Positions 10,175 through 19,617 of a stretch of DNA of 64,000 nt are shown here, in pieces (positions within the stretch are counted from its first letter, which is position 1; every line of letters begins with the position of its first letter). The notes below the pieces were generated by a model, which saw nothing but the letters and a program-made list of their open reading frames with translations, ran no database searches and was not told the origin of the DNA. The DNA lies in contig QRDG01000524.1 of NCBI GenBank assembly GCA_012064385.1, positions 1,953,489 to 2,017,488 of the forward strand, given 5' to 3'. The position numbers were made by a program, and so were the translations under genes. Origin of the DNA: Puccinellia tenuiflora (taxonomy: Eukaryota > Streptophyta > Magnoliopsida > Poales > Poaceae).

Positions 10175-13100
10175 TGTAATGTACCTGCACTTAGAAATAT
10201 GGCAAGTACCTGTGTATAGTGCAAATCCCTGGATCGTTTCATTTGCACACACAGTTTACGATGAATATCACAACATTGTATCAATTATTACACGAATGAT
10301 CCAGACTTGGAAAAATAAATGGTTCGATACATCTTTGCATAGCATAAAGCTAGCTTATTCAATAAAGCAGCGGAAATAAATCTTCAAAGAGCCTCCATCT
10401 TCATGATGCGCCACAGGCGAAAACATGTTGGTGCAGACTCGAAACCCAAACGTAAACCTTACTCATCGTCAGATAAATCTGCATCAATTAATAATTTGCA
10501 ACAGAGTGGGTCAGATACCATTAAAAATGGATCTGGCAAGTGACACTATGTGGACACTTAGTGGAATAACTCTATAGACTATATGCATATTTGGCTGGTG
10601 GAGTTCAAGGCTATTTTGCATAAAAGCCAATTTTTGCCTAACACTTTGTAAAACATTTTCCTTAAATGTTTGAGACATGGCATGAAATCCATAGTCTCGT
10701 CTATCCTTGTTCACCCATCAAATTTTTACTTAGAAATAAGATGTTGGGAGCCTCCGTTGCCATCCTTGATCAGCTGCTTGAATTGTCCGTAACCGGGGAC
10801 ACGGCTAAGTACTTAGTTTTTAACTCTGCAGAGGTTGTGCACTTTCACCATTAGACTCAACAAACCCAAACTATCCTCAAGCACTCAATTTGTGTTAAGG
10901 AAAAGGAGAGAGTTGAGACGAGACTTTTCGGAAGCATTTTCTCCTTCCCTTCTGGCTTGACCCGTTCCACCTACATCCTCTACATCTGCTTGTCAAGCCG
11001 GGAGGAGTCCACGCAACTTAATCCATCTAGCCAGAGCCCATATGACTAATGGCTGCACGGGAAGCATCTTCACTTAGAGAAACTTTGGTCCCTTTGTTCC
11101 TGGGTGGCAATCCACAAGTGAATATCCCATAGGTAAAACNCCCATCAAATTTTACTTAGAGAATAAGATGTTGGGAGGCCTCCGTTGCCATCCTTGATCA
11201 GCTGCTTGAATTGTCCGTAACCGGGGACACGGCTAAGTACTTAGTTTTTAACTCTGCAGAGGTTGTGCACTTTCACCATTAGACCCAACAAACCCAAACT
11301 ATCCTCAAGCACTCAATTTGTGTTAAGGAAAAGGAGAGTTGAGACGAGACTTTTCGAAGCATTTTCTCCTTCCCTTACTGGCTTGACCCGTTCCACCTAC
11401 ATCCTCTACATCTGCTTGTCAAGCCGGGAGGAGTCCACGCAACTTAATTCATCTAGCCAGAGCCCATATGACTAATGGCTGCACGGGAAGCACTTCACTT
11501 AGAGAAACTTTGGTCCCTTTGTTCCTGGGTGGCAATCCACAAGTGAATATCCCATCGGTAAAACCCCTAGGGACAACACTCAACTCATACAACCATTCAA
11601 GCCCAAATCCACCCAGGTGATAAATTAACTTAGTAGAATTAAGCTTTTCAATAAACACTTTTGCATAGCATCAATATATCTACTAAGTTATTAAGGATTC
11701 TAGACACAACTAGTGTAAAGGAGATAGTAGTTTTAGCATAGCAATACTATCCAACACATGCATAAAGAAATACACTAAGTCATGCTTAGAAATACTTAGG
11801 AGATTTATGAGGTGTGCCACTTGCCTTGGCAACAAGCGAATAGCAACAACAGCCGCAACAGTCCTCGTTTCCCTCCGGAGATTCTAACACAACAAACAAT
11901 ACATAATGAACAAACAAGTTTCATAAAACTTCTAAGGAAAATATGTCATGCATGATGTGCAAAATATCCTAAGGACTAGAGATGCATGCATGCCATGCCA
12001 TGAAATAATTCTAAGTTAATGCAAGGCAAGTAGGATGGTCCAAAAATGACTAAGGACCAAGGTCAATAACACTTGAGGTCAATTTAACTAAGGACTAAAG
12101 CTAACACAAGTCCAAAATAATTTCTAAGGAAAGGTGTTGTCAGAATTTTATTATCAAAATTTTCTAAGGGAAGAAAGTTACTCTAGGGAGGCGTAATATT
12201 TCTAAGTATTTGTAACTAAGATGATCAAAATATGACTAAGTCATTTTATTAGACGAATATATATGAAGAAAATTAATTTTAATCAATTTAACTATTAAAT
12301 AACCCTAGAAAAAGCATTTAATCAATATTAAATACAAAAATCTTAGAAAATAATTTTACATAAATAGTAGAGTGTTCCTACGGCCAGACTTAGACATGAC
12401 AAATTTATAGCAAAAGAGTTGATCAAATATCAATTTTTAAATTAAAGTTATGTCCAAAATACTAATTAAGCCACTTTTTAAGTTAAACAAAATTAATTCA
12501 ACAAAACCTAAAATTACCAATGCCAAAAGTTTCTACACGTTAGTAGCTATCCAAAATATAATTTCATAATTTTCTGATAAAGGGATAAAAATTAATGATA
12601 GATTTAATCACAGGGACTAATCTGTGATGCGCAGGGCTAGATTGTAAAGGAAAACAGAAGAAAGCTTCGCGCTGAAGTCCCTGGCGACGTGTCATTCTCT
12701 GATTGGTGCGGAGCTCCCCGTTGCTGAGTTGGCGTTGACTGCTGACGCGGCTTGACGTGGCGCTGACGAAGCGTTGACATGGCTGATGACGGGGCGTCGA
12801 CGTGGCTTCTCCGGATTCGCTGATACCCCTTCTCGGTACGATCTAATCTACACCGCATAAAATCGATCCAACGGCCTAGATCTATAAGACCAAAAGGTCA
12901 TCGGCGCTTCCGCCGGAGTTTCGCCGGAACCCTAGTTCCTACGGTGGCGCCATCGCCGGAATCTGCTCCTCTACTCTACGAAGCTTGCGGGGATGGACGG
13001 CTCATACCAGAAGAAGCGGAGCGTCGAGGCGGAGACGATGGTGTGGTCGAGGATGTCGGGGAAGCTCCGGGTGGTCTTCAGTTGCTTGCCGAAGTTGTTC

Positions 13101-13915
13101 CCGCGGCGGTGGTCGATGTCGAGGAAGCTCCCGTCGCGCTGAAGCTCGGAGAAAAACAACACGCATCATTAGAGGATGCGCAAGGACGTAGCAAAGAGAT
13201 TGGGACAGGAGATAGGGCTGGATATCGACTGTGCTCACCGGAATTTGCGAAATATGGCGGCGGCAATGGCGGACGGCGGCGGATCAATGCGCGCAGCCTG
13301 GAGGCGAATAGCTAGGTTTTCTGGGGGTTTTAGAGGAGGGAGTCGTGGACTATTTATGGAGACAGAGGGCACGAGATAAGATCGCTTGAAACGACCGGAA
13401 TCGATCCGGATTTGGAGTTAGGGTTCGGTTGCGATTTCTTGCGGGAGAGGAAGATGACGATGACGTCATCGTTGGCGTCACCTTGCGGGTCCCGGCTGTC
13501 AGTGGGAGAGAGGCGAGCTGGGCCGTGGGCCGTTTCTTCTGCGCGCGCGCGGCAGTTCGGTAGATGGGCTCGGCCCATTTAGCTAGGCTGCGCATTTTTT
13601 TCCAGAAAACGTTTTTCTTTTCTGTTTTCAAAACAGCAATTAAAAACATAGCAAAACTTTTTAATAAAAATTGCAAAAATACTTTTTAGAGAGCTTTTCA
13701 ATTATAGAATAATATGGCACTTGTCTTGCCAACAAAATAAAATAAAATATTTGAAACATGGCTAGGGTTACTTAGCACCCTTTATTCCATTAATTGAATT
13801 GATAAAACCAAAAATCAAAACAAGCCACCTAAAATAAATAAACTAAATGCACAAACAAATGCATATGATGACATGAATGCATGCTTATGCAATTTTTGAA
13901 AATTGGGATGTTACA
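10175..13915 (-). repeat. 3' LTR of element E, with internal duplication and one N
   Basis: On the minus strand it starts TGTAACATCCC (13915) and ends at 10175. It is 3741 bp against 3331 bp for the partner LTR. The difference is explained by a near-identical repeat of about 425 bp (10714-11139 and 11141-11564) separated by a single N at 11140. It also shows many one-base indels relative to the partner. GC-rich ORF-like stretches near 12940-13400 are conserved in both LTRs but look like 5' leader or promoter DNA rather than genes. Confidence 0.85.
10714..11564. repeat. About 425-bp direct duplication around an ambiguous base
   Basis: Segment 10714-11139 is repeated at 11141-11564 with a few single-base differences, and N sits exactly between them at 11140. 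The partner LTR has this segment once (about 20159-20585). A scaffold join or failed gap closure is the simplest explanation. Confidence 0.85.
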
Positions 13916-13932
13916 AACCTAACCCCCTTAAG
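13916..13932 (-). other. Polypurine tract of element E
   Basis: On the minus strand the sequence TTAAGGGGGTTAGGTT directly precedes the 3' LTR start TGTAACATCC, the expected plus-strand primer site. Confidence 0.6.
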
Positions 13933-14941
13933 ATGAATCTCGTCCCCGAGATTCGGATTGGTTAGCAAATAGGTGCGGGTGTTCTTCTCGCAGGTCATCC
14001 TCCCGTTCCCAGGTAGCTTCTTCTTCGGTGTGATGGCTCCATTGGACCTTGCAGAACTTGATTGTCTTGGTACGAGTAATCCTCTCTGCAGTCTCTAAAA
14101 TCTTGATTGGCTTCTCCTCATAAGTCAAATCACTCTCCAGTTGAACTTCCTCCAAGGGCACAGTATCACGTAGTGCTGTCTCAGCCATCTCAGGGTGACA
14201 CTTCTTCAACTGGCTTACATGGAACACGTTGTGAACTGCTGACAGAACCTCTGGCAGTTCCAACTCATAAGCTACTTCTCCTTTACGAGAGAGAACCTTA
14301 TAGGGTCCAATGAATCGAGGTGCCAACTTTCCTTTGATTCCAAATCTCTTTACACCACGTAGTGGTGAGACTCTAAGGTATGCTCTATCACCTACCTCAT
14401 AGGTGATTTCCCTACGCTTGGAATCTGCGTAGCTCTTTTGTCTTGACTGTGCTATTTTTAACCTGTCCTTAATCAGTCTGACCTTTTCTTCAGCTTCCTG
14501 AATTATGTCAGGACCAAATAAGCTACGCTCACCTACACCACTCCACAGTAATGGTGTAGTGCATTTTCTTCCGTACAATGCCTCAAAAGGTGCCATCTCA
14601 ATACTAGCTTGGTAGCTATTGTTGTATGAGAATTCTGCATATGGCAAGTTATCATCCCAGCTAGATTTATAATCCAGTGCACATGCTCTAAGCATGTCCT
14701 CCAGAATCTGGTTGACTCTCTCAGTCTGGCCATCAGTCTGTGGATGAAAAGCTGTACTGAACTCTAGTCTTGTTCCTAACGACTCATGCAGTTGCTTCCA
14801 GAAATGCGAGGTAAATTGGGTACCTCTATCAGATACAATCTTCTTAGGAACACCATGTAAACTCACAATTCTCTTTATATAGATATCTGCGAGCTTTGCA
14901 CTCGTGTAAGTGGTCTTCACAGGAATAAAGTGAGCCACTTT
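13928..14941 (-). CDS. pol C-terminal part of element E: integrase core and chromodomain
   Basis: This frame continues the polyprotein after a one-base insertion. It holds the integrase catalytic core: a DRGTQF motif with the second Asp, and the Glu in QTDGQTERVNQ. The GPY/F-like tail follows (RFIGPYKVLSRKGEVAYEL), then a chromodomain near the end (KILETAERITRTKTIKFCKV, then W..HTEEEATWEREDDL). Known: chromodomains of this class can direct integration into heterochromatin. The first catalytic Asp lies upstream in the 14940-18365 frame (IGMDFITGLP). About 336 residues, ending at 13928, just before the polypurine tract. As a separate ORF it is an artefact of the frameshift; in an intact element it is fused to RT. 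Confidence 0.85.
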   Translation of the reverse strand, partial: KVAHFIPVKTTYTSAKLADIYIKRIVSLHGVPKKIVSDRGTQFTSHFWKQLHESLGTRLEFSTAFHPQTDGQTERVNQILEDMLRACALDYKSSWDDNLPYAEFSYNNSYQASIEMAPFEALYGRKCTTPLLWSGVGERSLFGPDIIQEAEEKVRLIKDRLKIAQSRQKSYADSKRREITYEVGDRAYLRVSPLRGVKRFGIKGKLAPRFIGPYKVLSRKGEVAYELELPEVLSAVHNVFHVSQLKKCHPEMAETALRDTVPLEEVQLESDLTYEEKPIKILETAERITRTKTIKFCKVQWSHHTEEEATWEREDDLREEHPHLFANQSESRGRDSS

Positions 14942-17900
14942 AGGTCAGACGGTCAACAATCACCCATATCGAATCATAACCTGACTTGGTTCTGGGTAAT
15001 CCCGTGATGAAATCCATTCCTATTTGCTCCCATTTCCATTCTGGTACTGGTAATGGTTGTAGCAGTCCCGCGGGTTTCTGATGTTCTGCCTTCACACGAC
15101 TACACACGTCACACTTGGCAATATATTCTGCGATATCTCTTTTCAGACCATTCCACCAAAATCTCTCCTTTACATCCATATACATCTTGGTGTTACCCGG
15201 ATGTATGGAGTAAGGTGAGTCATGTGCCTCTTGTAGGATTAGTTTCCTAAGATCCTCATTCTGCGGCACACAAATACGGTTCTCAAACCACATCGTACCT
15301 TGTTCATCCTCCCGGAATCCTTTGGCCTTGCCTTCACTCAGATTGGTCTTGATTTCTTCCATCACTTTATCTCCCTTCTGTGCTTCTCGTATCCTATCCA
15401 TTAGCATGGGTTGTACCTCTAATGATGCCACGAATCCCTTGGGTACAACTTCCAGTCTAAGGTCCTTAAATGCATTGCACAAATCTTCTGGCAATTCTCC
15501 TGCCGTTAATCCATTAACATGAACTTTACGGCTTAATGCGTCGGCTACTACGTTGGCTTTTCCTGGGTGATACTGCAGACTCAAATCATAATCTTTTATG
15601 AGTTCTAGCCACCTTCGCTGTCTCATGTTCAGCTCCTTCTGGGTGAAAATATACTTGAGACTCTTGTGATCAGTGAATACCTCACACCTTTTTCCCATCA
15701 GGTACTGTCTCCAAGTCTTCAGTGCATGAACTACTGAAGCTAACTCTAAATCATGAGTAGGATAGTTGACTTCATGCTTCTTGAGTTGTCTAGAGGCGTA
15801 AGAAACTACTTTCCCTCCTTGCATCAAGACACTTCCTAACCCATGACGTGATGCGTCGCAATATACTTGGAAATCCTTCTCTATATCTGGTAGACACAAG
15901 ACTGGTGCTGAAACTAAATGCTTCTTCAGGTCTTGGAAACTAGTTTCGCAGGCTTCAGTCCAATCGAACTTTTTATCCTTCTTCAACAACTCCGTCATTG
16001 GCTTAGCAATCTTTGAGAAATTCTCAATAAACTTCCTATAGTAACCTGCCAATCCCAGAAAACTACGGATTTCTCCCACGTTCTTGGGTGGTTCCCACTC
16101 TGTCACTGCGGACACCTTTTCTGGGTCTACTGCGATCCCTTCCTTGGACACCACGTGTCCTAGGAATCCAACTTTCTCCAACCAAAATTCACATTTGCTG
16201 AATTTGGCATACAACTTATGCTCTCTCAGCCTCTGCAATACTATATGTAGATGCTCTTCATGCTCCTTGTGACTTTTGGAATAAATTAATATGTCATCAA
16301 TGAAGACAACAACAAATTTATCCAGAAAATCCATGAATACCTTATTCATCATATTCATAAAATAAGCTGGTGCATTGGTCAAGCCAAAAGGCATCACTGT
16401 GTACTCATACAGACCATACCTAGTGGTAAATGCGGTCTTGGGTATATCCATCTCCCTAACCTTCATTTGGAAATACCCTGATCGAAGATCGATCTTAGAG
16501 AATACACATGCACCTTCCAATTGATCGAATAGATCATTGATCTTGGGTAATGGGTACTTGTTCTTGATAGTTACTTCGTTCAGTGAACGATAATCCGTAA
16601 CCAGCCTCTGGGTACTATCTTTCTTCTCGACAAATAGTATGGGGGCTCCCCATGGTGAAGAACTCGGACGAATGAATCCTTTCTGCAGATGTTCATCTAA
16701 CTGTTTCTTGAGTTCCTTCAATTCATCAACCGCCATGGGATATGGTCTCTTGGCTATGGGTCCTGTCCCCGGTACCAATTCAATGAGAAACTCCACATCT
16801 CTATCCGGTGGCATTCCCGGTAGTTCTTCAGGAAACACATCTGGGTATTCCTTTACTATGAGCACATCACCGAGGCTAACCCCCTTAAGAGAATTAAGCC
16901 TAACCTTCTTCATTTCAAATTTTGACTTGAATTTGATCCTTTTCTTTTCTGGGGTAGTGAGGGTGATTGCTCGGTTTGAACAGTCTATGATTCCCTCAAA
17001 ATGAGTCATCCAATCCATCCCTAGAATGACATCTAGGCCTTGGGTCTCTAGGATGATTAAGTCTGCTGGAAACTGATGTTTTCCAATACTCAACTTCAAC
17101 TGTCTACACCCGGAGTTAGCTAATATCTCTCCACCCGGAGAACTTACCCTTATAGGTTTTCCTATGGTTTCCTCAACTAGCCCATGCTTGTTTACAAATT
17201 CTCTTGAAATGAATGAATGAGATGCTCCGGTATCAAATAAAATCAATGCTGGACAAGAGTTGATTAGGAACGTACCGATCACAGCATCAGGTTCATCAAG
17301 GACTTCTTCAACATTGATGTGGTTCACATGTCCTTTATTGAAAGGATTGGGTTTGGTAGGAGTGTCCACTTTCCTCTCAGGGCAATCTGTGGCATAGTGG
17401 CCCTTGTTGTTGCACTTGAAGCAGAGTACTTGGCTGATATCTTTCTTGGGTTCAGGATTTGGGCGATGCTGTCCATTGTTATGTGTATTTCCAGTATGTC
17501 CATTTCCTTTGTGTCCTCCATTGTTTCCCTTGAATCCTCCATTGTGATTGTGTGAATGGGGTTTGTGAAAGTTGCCCCCATTGTGGTTTCCATGTCTGTG
17601 ACCATGGTTCCCATCATGAACAAAGTGCTTCTTAAAGGAGGGTTCAGAGTGGTGCTTGTTTGCATTCATCTTCCTCTTCCTGTTTTCAGCTTTCTTCATG
17701 CTATCTTCAAGGGTGATTGCTTGGTCAAGTAGTGCCTGATAGGTTGGTGCATAAGCAACAGTCAAAGGTATCTTCATCTCATCACTTAAACCCTTGAGAA
17801 ATTTGGCCTTCCTCTTTACATCTGTGTCAATGTCCTCAGGAGCATATCGAGACAAGGCATGAAAGTCATCCATGTACTCCTTAAGACTTCTGTTCCCCTG

Positions 17901-18365
17901 ACGCAGATTGCGGAACTCTTCCTGTTTCAGATTCATAACGCCTGTGGAGATATGAGCATTACGAAATCCTTCCTTGAAATCCTCCCAGGTCAAAGTGTCC
18001 AATGGGTGAGTAATCTGATAAGTTTCCCACCATTGGGCAGCAGGTCCTTCAAGCAGATGTGCGGTGAACCTAACTTTCTCAGGGTCGGTGCACTCACAAG
18101 TTACCAGATCCTTGTGCACTGAGCGCAACCAGTCATCTGCCACTATGGGCTCAGTTGCAGTGGAGAACTTGTTAGGCCTGAGCCTTAGAAATCTTGCAAG
18201 TCTATCCACTTGAGGGGGAGGTGGTGGTGGTGGTGGTGCATGTTGATTTGCCATGAATTGAGCCATCATGGTCATCAGTTGAGTCTGGGCAGCCATCATC
18301 TGTTGCATCATAGCTTCGGTGTTGTTGTTGTTGTTGTTGTTCTGAGGATTACGGCGGGGAGGCAT
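14940..18365 (-). CDS. gag-pol: gag-pol polyprotein of element E (gag, protease, RT, RNase H, N-terminal integrase), frameshifted near the end
   Basis: The likely start is the Met of MPPRRNPQ at 18365; an upstream in-frame Met at 18434 gives a hydrophobic leader that is probably untranslated. In order: Asn-rich and Met/Gln-rich N-terminus, a gag domain (AAQWWETYQITHPLDTLTW), a His/Gly/Asn-rich stretch, a CCHC knuckle (CFKCNNKGHYATDC), protease (LFDTGASHSFIS), RT with the FIDDILIYS catalytic motif, RNase H (YCDASRHGLG), and the integrase zinc-binding region up to IGMDFITGLPRTKSGYDS. The frame ends at a TAA at 14940-14942. Relative to the continuing frame, a single extra T follows VDRLT. About 1141 residues up to the stop. 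The break would stop full-length translation unless bypassed. Confidence 0.93.
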   Translation of the reverse strand: MPPRRNPQNNNNNNNTEAMMQQMMAAQTQLMTMMAQFMANQHAPPPPPPPPQVDRLARFLRLRPNKFSTATEPIVADDWLRSVHKDLVTCECTDPEKVRFTAHLLEGPAAQWWETYQITHPLDTLTWEDFKEGFRNAHISTGVMNLKQEEFRNLRQGNRSLKEYMDDFHALSRYAPEDIDTDVKRKAKFLKGLSDEMKIPLTVAYAPTYQALLDQAITLEDSMKKAENRKRKMNANKHHSEPSFKKHFVHDGNHGHRHGNHNGGNFHKPHSHNHNGGFKGNNGGHKGNGHTGNTHNNGQHRPNPEPKKDISQVLCFKCNNKGHYATDCPERKVDTPTKPNPFNKGHVNHINVEEVLDEPDAVIGTFLINSCPALILFDTGASHSFISREFVNKHGLVEETIGKPIRVSSPGGEILANSGCRQLKLSIGKHQFPADLIILETQGLDVILGMDWMTHFEGIIDCSNRAITLTTPEKKRIKFKSKFEMKKVRLNSLKGVSLGDVLIVKEYPDVFPEELPGMPPDRDVEFLIELVPGTGPIAKRPYPMAVDELKELKKQLDEHLQKGFIRPSSSPWGAPILFVEKKDSTQRLVTDYRSLNEVTIKNKYPLPKINDLFDQLEGACVFSKIDLRSGYFQMKVREMDIPKTAFTTRYGLYEYTVMPFGLTNAPAYFMNMMNKVFMDFLDKFVVVFIDDILIYSKSHKEHEEHLHIVLQRLREHKLYAKFSKCEFWLEKVGFLGHVVSKEGIAVDPEKVSAVTEWEPPKNVGEIRSFLGLAGYYRKFIENFSKIAKPMTELLKKDKKFDWTEACETSFQDLKKHLVSAPVLCLPDIEKDFQVYCDASRHGLGSVLMQGGKVVSYASRQLKKHEVNYPTHDLELASVVHALKTWRQYLMGKRCEVFTDHKSLKYIFTQKELNMRQRRWLELIKDYDLSLQYHPGKANVVADALSRKVHVNGLTAGELPEDLCNAFKDLRLEVVPKGFVASLEVQPMLMDRIREAQKGDKVMEEIKTNLSEGKAKGFREDEQGTMWFENRICVPQNEDLRKLILQEAHDSPYSIHPGNTKMYMDVKERFWWNGLKRDIAEYIAKCDVCSRVKAEHQKPAGLLQPLPVPEWKWEQIGMDFITGLPRTKSGYDSIWVIVDRLT

Positions 18366-18611
18366 CTGTGGTTTCAGCATAGATGAGTAAAAGATAGACA
18401 GAACTAGGAGAAGTAATTCTACACATACAAGCATTCAAAACACAACAAACCACCAACTCCACTTTAACCTTTAGAAATTTAACAAGGTCTAGAATAAAAC
18501 ACACGGATGTTCTGGAAATAAAAGCCTAAATATTGTCATACCACAATTTGGTTGATCAATACTAACGCAAAAGAATAACATCTAGATAAAATGGTAGTCC
18601 CACTAACTATC

Positions 18612-19431
18612 CTAACCCACAACCATGGAATCATCCTCTTCTTCTTCTTCAACTTCCTGGATCTCGAAGCCTTCCTGATCAAGCACACTCCTCAGTTCCT
18701 TCACTTCCTTCGTCAGCTCCAAGTTCTTCTCTTGCAGTTCCTTCTTCTCTGCACGAAGCCGCTTGATCAAGTCAAAGTCTGCTTCTAGTTCCACTTCATT
18801 GCTCTCAAGCTCCATCTTCATTTCCTTCATCTCCTTGTTCTTCTTCTGGACTCTCTTCTCTTGATTCTTATACTTCTTTTCTTGCTCCTGGAACTTCTCT
18901 TCTAGGGCCTTGATCCTTTCTTCCTGTTCCTTCACCTTCTCTTCATTCTCCTGGACTTGGGCGCAAAGCTCATCATTTTTGTAGAGTTCTTCGTAGTTAT
19001 CATGAAAGAGCTCATGGACTAGGTGCTCCAAGTCTTGGCAATATTTGCCTAGGAACTCAGCTTTGCCCCTATCCTTCGTGTCAAATTCATAGGGTTCTCC
19101 TTCTTCATCACGCCTTCCGAAAAGAATGGAGTACTGACCACCCAATTCCTGGTAGTAGCGTCCACAAAGACGCCCTATCAGGTCTTGCATGATGACGTTG
19201 AGTCCCTTCTCCATGGTGTCGCTTACCACCCTTGATCTCCATGGTCTTCTCGCCTTCACGTCCTAGCTGAACCGCCTTGATTCCCCATAGTCCTTCCCTG
19301 TGGAGCTTCTTCAAGATGCAGCCCTTGATCTTGGGTATTGGCAACTTCAAGCGTCTAAGCAGGTCGAGGAGGTAGAAGCCAAAGCGAGTCTCTCCAAAGT
19401 CCTCCGCGGTGGTGTAGTCGAATCTCTTCAT
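18612..19431 (-). pseudogene. orf0 of element E: coiled-coil protein upstream of gag, frameshifted
   Basis: Two overlapping frames join into one coding stretch. The first starts with an ATG at 19431 (MKRFDYTTAEDFGETRFGFY) and stays coding-like to about 19225. The second carries on from about 19240 with METs at 19259 and 19214 and ends at 18612. The C-terminal 120 residues are a strong coiled coil of E/K heptads (EENEEKVKEQEERIKALEEK), followed by an acidic tail of E and D. No enzymatic motif is visible. Known: RIRE3/RIRE8-type chromoviruses carry such an ORF before gag, with unknown function. The two parts differ by one base in frame. The second could initiate on its own from the ATG at 19214, which sits in a good context (GACACCATGG). 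Confidence 0.65.
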
Positions 19432-19603
19432 CCTTAAGTTAGAAGGAACAAGGTATGAGATAAAATGTATAAGTCAAGAATTACGAGTACTTAGAAGAAG
19501 ACCAGAATATTATGTAAAAGTTTTTTATACTTAGTAAAAATTAAGTTTTTAGCCAACTTATTCCTAACCAAACCTAGGGTTTCGATCCTACAGGCAACAC
19601 TAT

Positions 19604-19615
19604 GCTCTGATACCA
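19604..19615 (-). other. Primer binding site of element E (initiator tRNA-Met)
   Basis: On the minus strand TGGTATCAGAGC, complementary to the 3' end of plant initiator tRNA-Met, lies two bases after the 5' LTR end. Confidence 0.9.
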
Positions 19616-19617
19616 TC

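Noticed and set aside
12637..13676. Several ORFs conserved in both E LTRs (repeated at 21669-22709)
   Set aside because: Conservation follows from LTR duplication; overlapping frames on both strands and no domain.
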